Positions 23,694-30,905 of a stretch of DNA of 64,000 bases are shown piece after piece. A program made the position numbers and the translations under genes. How positions within the stretch are numbered: position 1 is the first letter of the stretch; every line of letters starts with the position of its first letter. The notes below the pieces were generated by a model. The model did not search any database and had not been told where the DNA came from. It was given only the letters and a program-made list of their open reading frames with translations. This DNA comes from DASYQD01 sp963837455 (GTDB taxonomy: Bacteria; Acidobacteriota; Thermoanaerobaculia; Multivoradales; JAIOJS01), in the NCBI GenBank assembly GCA_963837455.1, contig CAWINM010000012.1, positions 239,081-303,080 on the forward strand. Direction: 5' to 3'.

Positions 23694-25187
23694 ATGAAGT
23701 GCCTCTCCCTGGTGTTCGCGCCCTGCCTCGCTCTGCTCGCCCTGGTTGCCACCGGCGTCGCCTCGGCGGCCGTCTTCGAGCCCACCAAGACGACTGACAG
23801 CGCCGACGGTGCGTGCGACGCCGACTGCTCGCTGCGCGAGGCGGTCCTCGAGGCCAACGCGCGCAGCGGCGACGACGTCATCCTGCTCCCGGCGGGCGTC
23901 TACACGCTGACTCTCCCTGGCGACGAAGCCGGCGCGCTCGCGGGCGACCTCGACGTGCTGGGGGACCTGACGATGGTCGGCGAGGGTGCCGCCACCACCG
24001 TCGTCGACGGGGACGCCCTGGACCGCCTCTTCGATGTACCCACCGGCTCGAGGCTCGAGCTGCGCGACGTCGCCCTCCGCAACGGCACCGGTGCCGGCGG
24101 CGGTGGCGCGGTGCGCAACGGCGGGGCGCTCACGGTGCTGCGCTGCGTGCTCGACGGCAACCGCGCCACCGCCGACGGTGGCGCCACTGGCTTTGGCGGT
24201 GCCATCCTCAGCAACGGCGCCAGCGCGGAGCTGTCCCTGCGCGACAGCACCCTGAGCGGCAACAGCGCTACGGGCGGGGGCGGCGGCGTGGCCGCGGGGG
24301 GCACCTCGACGCTCGCCAACGTGACCATCTCCGGTAACAGCGCCGGAGGCTCCGGCGGAGGTCTCTACACCTTTGCCAGTGGTCACGTCACGGTCGACAA
24401 CGTCACCATCGCCGGCAACGCCGCCACCGCGTCGGGGGGTGGCGCGTTCGCCGAGAGCAGCCCCTTCATCGCCCAGGCGCCGGTGGTCTCCAACTCGATC
24501 TTCGCCGGCAACGGAGCCGGCGAGGACCCCGACTGCAGCGGACCGCTCAACAGCGCCTACGACCTGATCGGCAATGCCAGCGACCGCTGCGTGGGCCCCT
24601 CGGCGGCCAACCACGACCTGGTCGGCTCCGCCTCCGCTCCCATCGACCCCAAGCTCGACGTGCTGCGGGAGGTGGGCGGCCCGACACCCACCCGGGCGCC
24701 GCTCGCCGGCAGCCCGGCCCTCGATGCCGGCAACCCGGCTGGCAACGGCGCGACCGCCTGCCAGGCCACCGACCAGCGGGGCGGCGGCCGGCCCGCCGGC
24801 GCTGCTTGCGACATCGGCGCCTTCGAGGTCACCACCGCCTGCGTGGCCGGCGGCCCGACGTTGTGCCTGGTCCAAAGCCGCTTCAGGGTGGCCGCCACCT
24901 GGCACGTCGGCGAAGGCCCGACCAACCCGGCGCAGTCGGTGACGCTCACCCCCGAGAGCGGATACTTCTGGTTCTTCGCCCGCGACAACGTCGAGGTCAA
25001 CCTCAAGGTGCTCGACGGCTGCTCGTTCAACCACCGCTTCTGGGTCTTCGCCAGCGGGCTCACCGACGTCGGTGTCGACCTCACCGTCACCGACACCCAC
25101 ACGGGTACGGCGAAGGCCTATCACAACGCGGCCGGGCACGCCTTCACTCCCATCCTCGACACCGGCGCCTTCTCCACCTGTCCGTAG
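23694..25187 (+). CDS. Secreted CSLREA-domain right-handed beta-helix protein
   Basis: A 497-residue exported protein. The signal peptide is MKCLSLVFAPCLALLALVAT, cut near VASA. Immediately after it comes FEPTKTTDSADGACDADCSL with REAVLEAN, the CSLREA domain that marks surface or extracellular polymorphic repeat proteins. A right-handed parallel beta-helix follows (about residues 60-330) with repeated SGNSATGGGGG- and AGNAATASGGG-like turns, as in polymorphic outer-membrane and pectate-lyase-like proteins. The C-terminus (FRVAATWHVGEG onward) is a small all-beta domain seen attached to similar proteins. It ends ILDTGAFSTCP, with no IPTLxxWG or PEP-CTERM tail, so it is not an evident substrate of the exosortase at 5.6 kb. 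GAGGAGG precedes the ATG. Surface binding or a structural role is likely; no catalytic residues were recognised. Confidence 0.8.
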   Translation: MKCLSLVFAPCLALLALVATGVASAAVFEPTKTTDSADGACDADCSLREAVLEANARSGDDVILLPAGVYTLTLPGDEAGALAGDLDVLGDLTMVGEGAATTVVDGDALDRLFDVPTGSRLELRDVALRNGTGAGGGGAVRNGGALTVLRCVLDGNRATADGGATGFGGAILSNGASAELSLRDSTLSGNSATGGGGGVAAGGTSTLANVTISGNSAGGSGGGLYTFASGHVTVDNVTIAGNAATASGGGAFAESSPFIAQAPVVSNSIFAGNGAGEDPDCSGPLNSAYDLIGNASDRCVGPSAANHDLVGSASAPIDPKLDVLREVGGPTPTRAPLAGSPALDAGNPAGNGATACQATDQRGGGRPAGAACDIGAFEVTTACVAGGPTLCLVQSRFRVAATWHVGEGPTNPAQSVTLTPESGYFWFFARDNVEVNLKVLDGCSFNHRFWVFASGLTDVGVDLTVTDTHTGTAKAYHNAAGHAFTPILDTGAFSTCP

Positions 25188-25209
25188 GCGCTCCGCGGCG
25201 TGAGCCGCG

Positions 25210-28200
25210 TCAGCCCGTCGACGACGGCGTCTCGGCGTCGAGCACCTCCCGCACCCTGCTCAGCAGGGAGCGGGGGGTGAACGGCTTCTCGAGAAACGGC
25301 ACCCGCGCATTGAGACTGGCGTTCTCCCCGACCGTGCGCGCCGTGTACCCCGACACGTAGAGCGCCTTGAGGCCGTCGCGGATGGCATTGGCCGCGGCCG
25401 CCAGCACCGGGCCCTCCATCTCCGGCAGGACGATGTCGGTGATCAGCAGGTCGATGCGCCGGTCGACCTGCCGCACCAGCCTCAGGGCCTCCTCCGGGCT
25501 GGAGGCCTCGAGCACCGCGTAGCCGGCCTGCCCGAGAACCAGGCAGGTGAGGCGACGCACCTGCTCCTCGTCCTCCACCACCAGCACGGTCTCGCCGTGC
25601 GCCCGCAGCCCCTCACCGATGGCGGTGCCCGGCCGGCTGGCGGCCACGGCATCCACCCGTGGCAGGTAGATCTTGAAGGTCGAGCCGCGGTCGGGCTCGC
25701 TGTAGACGTAGACGTGACCGCCGCTCTGCTTGACGATGCCGAAGACGGTGGCGAGCCCGAGCCCGGTGCCGTGGCCGAGCGCCTTGGTGGTGAAGAACGG
25801 CTCGAAGATCCGCGACCGCGTCTCGGCGTCCATGCCGCAGCCGGTGTCGGTCACCACCAGCACCACGTAAGGCCCGGGGCGCACCCCGACGTGACCGCTG
25901 ACGAACGCCTCGTCCGCCTCGACGTTGGCGGTCTCGATGGTCAGCGTCCCGCCTCCCTTCATCGCGTCCCTCGCGTTGACGGCGAGGTTCATGATCACCT
26001 GCTCGATCTGGCTGGGATCGACCCGCACGCTGCCCAGCGCCGGGCTGAGCTGGACCTCGAGTTGCAGGTGCTCGCCGATCAGACGGCGCAGCAGCCTGTC
26101 CATGTCGGTGACGGTGGAGTTGAGGTCGATGACGCGGGGGTCGACCTCGCGTCGCCGGCTGAAGGACAGCAGCTGCCGGGTTAGGGAAGCGGCACGCTCC
26201 CCGGCGTTGCGGATCTCGCCCAGCTCCTCGTAGCCCTCCGCCGCCGGATGGGACTGGGCGAGCAGGTGGTCGGCGTAGCCGTTGACGATGGTCAGCAGGT
26301 TGTTGAAGTCATGGGCGATGCCGCCGGCGAGCTGGCCGATGGCTTCCATCTTCTGCGACTGTCGCAGCTGCTCCTCGAGCTTCTGCTGCTCGGTGACGTC
26401 CTGCAGCAGCGCCAGCCGCGACCGCCGGCCGTCGATCCACACGTCGTGCACGTAGGTGTCGACGCGGATCACCGAGCCGTCCTGCTTGCGGTGGCGGAAG
26501 ACTCCCAGTCGCTGGTACTCGGGGAGCTCGCCCTCGCCGGCAGTGGCTGCCATCGCCGCCAGCTCCTCGGGGCTGCCGATGTCGGCGAGGCTCCGGGCCA
26601 ACAGCTCCTCCCGCGTGTAGCCGTACTGGCGCACCGCCGCGTCGTTGACGGAGAGGATGCAGAGCGTGGAGATGTCGAAGAGCCACATCGGCAGGGGGCT
26701 GCCCAGGAACAGGGCACGGTCGAGCTCGGCGCTGCGCCGCAGCGCCTCCTCGGCCACCTTCCTCGCCGTCACCTCGGTGATGACGCCCATTATCCGCGCC
26801 GGCTGCCCCGCCGCGTCGCACAGGACCTTGCCCTCGAGGGCCACCCAGTGGATCGAGTCGTCGGGCCACCGCACGCGACACTCGAGCTCGAGCTCGCCGC
26901 TGGCGAGAGCGCGGGCCAGCGCCGCCTTGGCTCGGGGCCGGTCCTCGGGCAGCACGTGGCGGCGGAACACCTCGATGCTCCACCGGGGTTGAGGCGAGTC
27001 ATAGCCGAAGATCTGGTCGTGGCGCAGCGACCGTGTCGACTCGCCCGTGGCGAGGTCGAGGTCCCACACCCCCATGCGCGCCGCCTCGAGGGCAAGCCGC
27101 AACCAGCGCTCGCTCTCCCGCAGGGCATCGCTGGCCTGGCACTCCTCGACGAACTGGCCGAGCTGCGAGCCGACCGCTGTCAGCCAGGCCTCGAGCTCCG
27201 CCTCGACCCCTGGCAGCCGGCTGCCGATCAGCTCGACCACCCCGCGGACCTCACCGTGAGCGGTGATCGGGAACAGCAGGGCGCACCCCAGGCCGGCGGC
27301 GCTGGCCGCCAGGTGCAACGGCACGGCGCTCGCCGCCGCCAGGTCGGGGACGAGGGCGACTCCACCCTCCGCCCAGGCGCCTCCGGGGAAGCTGTCTCGC
27401 GAGCGCGTCGTCGATGGCGCCACGGCGGCGAGAGCGGCGAGCTGCTCGCCCGGACCATGCCAGTGGCCGGCGCGGCTCAGGGGCTGTCCGCCCGCGGCCG
27501 CGATCCACACCATGCCCAGCTCGCAGCCGAGGGCGGAGCAGAGGGCGCGCAGCAGCCGCGGACAGGCGTCGGCGAGAGCAGCCGACTCGGCGATCGCCTG
27601 GGTGATCTCGTTGCGGGCGGCGAGGCGGCGCTCGGTGCGCTTGCGCGCGGTGATGTCGCGCGAGATGCTGGCGGCGCTCACCAGCTGGCCGCCGGCGTCG
27701 CAGACCGGGGAGACCGTGAGGGAGACCTCGACCGTGGAGCCGTCCTTGCGCAGGCGGGCCGTCTCCAGCTGCCGGATGGCTTCGCCGCGCAGGATGCCAG
27801 CGGCGATGACGGCACCCTCGCCGGCGCGGTCGGGAGGCGACAGCAGCGTCGCCGGCTGCCCTACCACCTCGGCGGCGGTGTAGCCGAAGAGCCGCGCCGC
27901 GCCGGCGTTCCAGCTCAGGATGCTGCCATCGAGCGCCTGGCTGAAGATGGCGTCGTCGGAGGACTCCACCAGCGCCGCCAGCCGCGCGTTGGTCTGCTCG
28001 ATGCGCGCCACCTTGAGGACGCGGTCGACGGCACCGGTGAGCTGCTCCCAGAAGCCCTCCGCCTTGATCAGGTAGTCGGCGCCGCCGCGATGGATGACCT
28101 CCGCGGCGACGCGCTCGTCCCCCATGGCGGTGACCAGGATCACCGGCACCGGCGGCAGGGCCAGGCGGGCGGCGTCGAGAACCGCCCAGGGCTCACCGTC

Positions 28201-28389
28201 GGGGAGGCGGTAGTCGAGCAGCACGGCGGCGAAGCTCTCCTCGCCCATCGCCGCCAGCGCCTCGGCCACCCGCCCGACAGTGCGTACGCGCTTGCCACCA
28301 CGGACGAGGGCGCGCCGCTCGAGCTCGGCGGTGTGGGGATCGTCCTCGACGATGAGGATCGGGGCGGCGGCCTCGTTGGTCTCCGTCAT
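25210..28389 (-). CDS. Cytoplasmic hybrid histidine kinase (REC-PAS-GAF-PAS-PAS-HK-REC)
   Basis: A soluble 1059-residue kinase with no transmembrane segments. In order: an N-terminal receiver domain with D59 (VLLDYRLPDGEP); a PAS domain (ALVESSDDAIFSQALDGSIL); a GAF-like region around residues 240-390; two more PAS domains (GVWDLDLATGESTRS and PLPMWLFDISTLCILSVND); then a HisKA of the GGIAHDFNNLL type with H693. The HATPase has NLAVNARDAM, DTGCGMD and GHGTGLGLATVFGIVKQ. A C-terminal receiver has LLITDIVLPEMEGP and a Lys in FLEKPFTP. The N-terminal receiver suggests input from another kinase, most simply the membrane kinase encoded just upstream in the operon. It overlaps the single-domain REC gene by ATGA. 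The output target is not in the window. Confidence 0.9.
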   Translation of the reverse strand: MTETNEAAAPILIVEDDPHTAELERRALVRGGKRVRTVGRVAEALAAMGEESFAAVLLDYRLPDGEPWAVLDAARLALPPVPVILVTAMGDERVAAEVIHRGGADYLIKAEGFWEQLTGAVDRVLKVARIEQTNARLAALVESSDDAIFSQALDGSILSWNAGAARLFGYTAAEVVGQPATLLSPPDRAGEGAVIAAGILRGEAIRQLETARLRKDGSTVEVSLTVSPVCDAGGQLVSAASISRDITARKRTERRLAARNEITQAIAESAALADACPRLLRALCSALGCELGMVWIAAAGGQPLSRAGHWHGPGEQLAALAAVAPSTTRSRDSFPGGAWAEGGVALVPDLAAASAVPLHLAASAAGLGCALLFPITAHGEVRGVVELIGSRLPGVEAELEAWLTAVGSQLGQFVEECQASDALRESERWLRLALEAARMGVWDLDLATGESTRSLRHDQIFGYDSPQPRWSIEVFRRHVLPEDRPRAKAALARALASGELELECRVRWPDDSIHWVALEGKVLCDAAGQPARIMGVITEVTARKVAEEALRRSAELDRALFLGSPLPMWLFDISTLCILSVNDAAVRQYGYTREELLARSLADIGSPEELAAMAATAGEGELPEYQRLGVFRHRKQDGSVIRVDTYVHDVWIDGRRSRLALLQDVTEQQKLEEQLRQSQKMEAIGQLAGGIAHDFNNLLTIVNGYADHLLAQSHPAAEGYEELGEIRNAGERAASLTRQLLSFSRRREVDPRVIDLNSTVTDMDRLLRRLIGEHLQLEVQLSPALGSVRVDPSQIEQVIMNLAVNARDAMKGGGTLTIETANVEADEAFVSGHVGVRPGPYVVLVVTDTGCGMDAETRSRIFEPFFTTKALGHGTGLGLATVFGIVKQSGGHVYVYSEPDRGSTFKIYLPRVDAVAASRPGTAIGEGLRAHGETVLVVEDEEQVRRLTCLVLGQAGYAVLEASSPEEALRLVRQVDRRIDLLITDIVLPEMEGPVLAAAANAIRDGLKALYVSGYTARTVGENASLNARVPFLEKPFTPRSLLSRVREVLDAETPSSTG

Positions 28390-28838
28390 CCTGTCCACAC
28401 CTCCTCGGGGGGAACGTCGACCACCGAGAGGAAGAGCCCCAGACGATTGACCGCATCGATGAACGCCAGGGGCTCGACCGGCTTCGTCATGTAGACGTTG
28501 CAGCCGAGCGCATAACAGCGCTCCACCTCGCGAGGATCGTCGGTGGTGGTCAGCATCACCACCGGGATGGCACGGCGCTGCGGGTCGGCCTTGATGCGGG
28601 TGAGCACGTCGACGCCGTCGACGCCGGGCATGTTGATGTCGAGCAGGATCATCAGGTGACCCTGGGGGCGTGAGGCGAACTCGCCCTGGCGGAACACGTA
28701 GTCGAGGGCATCCTGGCCGGTGGTCAGCCGGACGATCGGGTTGCTCACGCCAGCGCGGCGGAGGTTGCGCCGCACCAGCTCGGCGTGCCCTTCGTCGTCG
28801 TCCACCACCAGGATGGCCAGCTTCCGCTCCTGTGTCAT
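28386..28838 (-). CDS. Single-domain response regulator (Rcp1-like)
   Basis: A 150-residue protein consisting only of a receiver domain, with acidic pocket D13-D14-D15 (VVDDDEGHAE), phospho-acceptor D67 (ILLDINMPGVDG), a Thr in VVMLTTTDDP and Lys in YMTKPVEPL. The loop DYVFRQGEFASRPQGHL between beta 2 and helix 3 is typical of Rcp1-type regulators paired with phytochrome-like kinases, so it probably relays phosphate rather than binding DNA. The ATG at 28838 overlaps the stop of the upstream kinase (TGATG), and the end overlaps the next kinase by ATGA. A GTG one codon earlier is also possible. It sits as a go-between from the membrane kinase to the cytoplasmic hybrid kinase. Confidence 0.9.
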   Translation of the reverse strand: MTQERKLAILVVDDDEGHAELVRRNLRRAGVSNPIVRLTTGQDALDYVFRQGEFASRPQGHLMILLDINMPGVDGVDVLTRIKADPQRRAIPVVMLTTTDDPREVERCYALGCNVYMTKPVEPLAFIDAVNRLGLFLSVVDVPPEEVWTG

Positions 28839-30343
28839 CACGCACCTCGGGGAAACGCCGCCGTCGACGGCAGGGTGAAGATGAACGTGGTGCCGACGCC
28901 TTCGACGCTCTCCGCCCAGATCCGGCCGCCGTGCCGCTCGACGATACGCTTCACGGTCGCCAGCCCGATCCCCTCGCCGTCGGCGAGGTCGGGACGGAAG
29001 CGCTGGAAGACCTGGAACAGCTTCTTCTGCGCCGTCGCCGGGATGCCCACTCCGTTGTCCCTGACGTAGAAGCGATTGACGCCGCCGTCGGGCTCGCCGC
29101 CGATCTCGATGTGCCCCGGTCGCCCGGGCTGCAGGTAGCGCAGGGCGTTGGTGACCAGGTTCCCGAGCAGCTGCCCCACCGCGGTGGCATCCGCGTGGGT
29201 CGCCGGCAGCGCGCCGACGACGACCTCGGCGCCGCTGTCCTCGATGCTGCGTTGCAGCGAGTCGAGGGTGGTCGCCACCAGGGCCTCCATGTCGATCGGC
29301 TCCGGCTGCAGCTCACGCCGCCCCGAGCGCGACAGCTGGAGCAGGGCGTTGATCAAACGCTCGAACTTGGCGGTGCTCGCCGAGATGAAGCGCAGCGAGG
29401 AGGGAATCTCCTCCGCGATGAGCTGGCGCACCGCCGCCTCGACGTCGGCCGGAAGCGAGGCCGCGGCGAGCTGCCGGCCCAGCTCGTCGCAGCTCAGCCC
29501 CAGCTCGCGGCTGAATCCCTGCAGGTTGACCAGCGGGGCGCGCAAGTCGTGGGAGACGATGTAGACGAAGGCTTCGACCTCCTCGTTCTTGCGCGCCAGC
29601 TCCTCGGTCCGCTGCCGCAGCTCGCGGTTGGCGGCGCGCAGCCGCTCGTCGCGCTGCTCGATCCCATCCAGCATGTCGTTGAACGCCTCCACCAGAACGC
29701 CCAGCTCGTCGCTGCCGCGCGCCTTGGCGCGCACGTCGTAGGCCTTCTCCACCGTCACCCGACGCGCCGTCTCCACCAGGTCGAGCACCGGCGTGGAGAT
29801 CTCCCGCTGCAGGAACCAGGCGATGCCGAAGGCGGCCAGCATCGACACCGCCAGCACGCCGGCGGTGATCTCTGCGTAACGGCCGAGGCGCCCCTCGAGC
29901 TCGGCGAGGTCGGCGCGCAGGAACAGCGTGCCCAGCGGGCGGGAGGGCTCGCCGATCCGCTCGCTGAGCTCGAAGTAGCCGTGCAGGTAGTCCATGCGGG
30001 CGCGCGGCGAGCGGGGCGCCGAGAGCGGCGCCTCGGCCCGACCGTAGCTCGCGAACACCCTGCCGTCGGCGCTGAAGATGCGCGCGACGGTCACCCGCGG
30101 CTCGGCACGGAGCGCCGCCAGCGCCTCGCCGGCGGCGCGCTCGTCGCGGAAGACCAGGGCCGGGGTGACTGTGAAGCCGATGATGTCGGCCTCGGTCGCC
30201 AGCCGCTGCGCCAGGCTCAGGCGATAGCTGCGCACGGAGTAGGCGGTGATCAGGATCCCGGCCAGCAGCAGCGTCGAGGCGCTGGTGATCACACTCAGCA
30301 GCGTGAGCTTGCGACGGAAGGAGGAAGGCGCCGAGAGCGTCAC
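28838..30343 (-). CDS. Membrane histidine kinase with a YfiN/CHASE8-like sensor domain
   Basis: A 501-residue kinase: first membrane segment at about residues 14-36, periplasmic domain 37-156, second segment 157-178, HAMP about 180-232, coiled coil, HisKA with H265 in YIVSHDLRAPLVNLQGFSRE, and HATPase with LVTNALRYLQPG, VRDNGVGI and DGEGIGLATVKRIVE. The periplasmic part (RLATEADIIGFTVTPALVFR, EALAALRAEPRVTVARIF, SADGRVFASYGRAE) has the pattern of the CHASE8-type sensor found in the diguanylate cyclase YfiN/TpbB. Here the GGDEF output is replaced by a histidine kinase. The GTG at 30343 lies 5 bp after the yfiR-like stop. The neighbours support regulation by the YfiR-like protein. The CHASE8 assignment rests on pattern, not a profile search. 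Confidence 0.82.
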   Translation of the reverse strand: MTLSAPSSFRRKLTLLSVITSASTLLLAGILITAYSVRSYRLSLAQRLATEADIIGFTVTPALVFRDERAAGEALAALRAEPRVTVARIFSADGRVFASYGRAEAPLSAPRSPRARMDYLHGYFELSERIGEPSRPLGTLFLRADLAELEGRLGRYAEITAGVLAVSMLAAFGIAWFLQREISTPVLDLVETARRVTVEKAYDVRAKARGSDELGVLVEAFNDMLDGIEQRDERLRAANRELRQRTEELARKNEEVEAFVYIVSHDLRAPLVNLQGFSRELGLSCDELGRQLAAASLPADVEAAVRQLIAEEIPSSLRFISASTAKFERLINALLQLSRSGRRELQPEPIDMEALVATTLDSLQRSIEDSGAEVVVGALPATHADATAVGQLLGNLVTNALRYLQPGRPGHIEIGGEPDGGVNRFYVRDNGVGIPATAQKKLFQVFQRFRPDLADGEGIGLATVKRIVERHGGRIWAESVEGVGTTFIFTLPSTAAFPRGA

Positions 30344-30347
30344 CGCC

Positions 30348-30905
30348 TCAACCGCCTCCCCGCGGCGGCGTGTCGACGATGCGCGCCAGGCTGAGCAGCC
30401 GCGAGCTGATGCGCAGGTGCGCCCGTTCGGCGGCGCCGGTGTTGATCTCGAAGTGGACGCGCTTGTCCTCGACCACGAAGCCGATGGTGCCTCCCATCGC
30501 CGCGAAGCCAGAGATGTCGCCCACGGTGAGCACGCTGGCGCCGCCGAGCGCATCCAGGATCTCTGCCACCCGCCGCGGGTCGCCGGTGCCGACGTAGACC
30601 ATCTCGACCTCGCGGGCTTCCTCGGCGTGCGACGAACGACGGATCTCGATCGACTTGCTGTGCAGCGGCCGGCTCGCCACCGTCTGCTCGAGGAGCTTGC
30701 CGAAGGGATCATCGCCGAGCACCAGGACCCTGACCGGGTCGTCGGCGCGTGCTCCCGGCCAGTCGACGAACTCGGCGAAGCTGCACAGGAACGCCGCCTC
30801 CACCTCGCGCTCGCTGGGCGGCTGGCGAGCCCCACCGCCGACGATCGCCACCGCGATGAGGCACGCGATGCGCGGCAGCGCGCGGCGGAGCGTCAGAATC
30901 GCCAT
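30348..30905 (-). CDS. YfiR-family periplasmic regulator (DUF4154)
   Basis: A small exported protein of 185 residues. The signal peptide (MAILTLRRALPRIACLIAVA) is followed by SEREVEAAFLCSFAEFVDWP, the typical start of YfiR-family domains. Further conserved-looking segments are VRVLVLGDDPFGKLLEQTV, VEMVYVGTGDP, SVLTVGDISGFAAMGGTIGF and VEDKRVHFEINTGAAERAHL with RISSRLLSLARIV at the end. YfiR represses the membrane cyclase YfiN in Pseudomonas by binding its periplasmic domain. Here the neighbouring membrane protein is a histidine kinase with a YfiN-like sensor, its most likely partner. The start overlaps the TonB receptor stop by 13 bp, so both come from one mRNA. Confidence 0.85.
   Translation of the reverse strand: MAILTLRRALPRIACLIAVAIVGGGARQPPSEREVEAAFLCSFAEFVDWPGARADDPVRVLVLGDDPFGKLLEQTVASRPLHSKSIEIRRSSHAEEAREVEMVYVGTGDPRRVAEILDALGGASVLTVGDISGFAAMGGTIGFVVEDKRVHFEINTGAAERAHLRISSRLLSLARIVDTPPRGGG

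Noticed and set aside
23694..25187. CSLREA protein as a substrate of the exosortase at 5.6 kb
   Set aside because: The C-terminus lacks the tripartite CTERM signal (motif, hydrophobic helix, basic tail).
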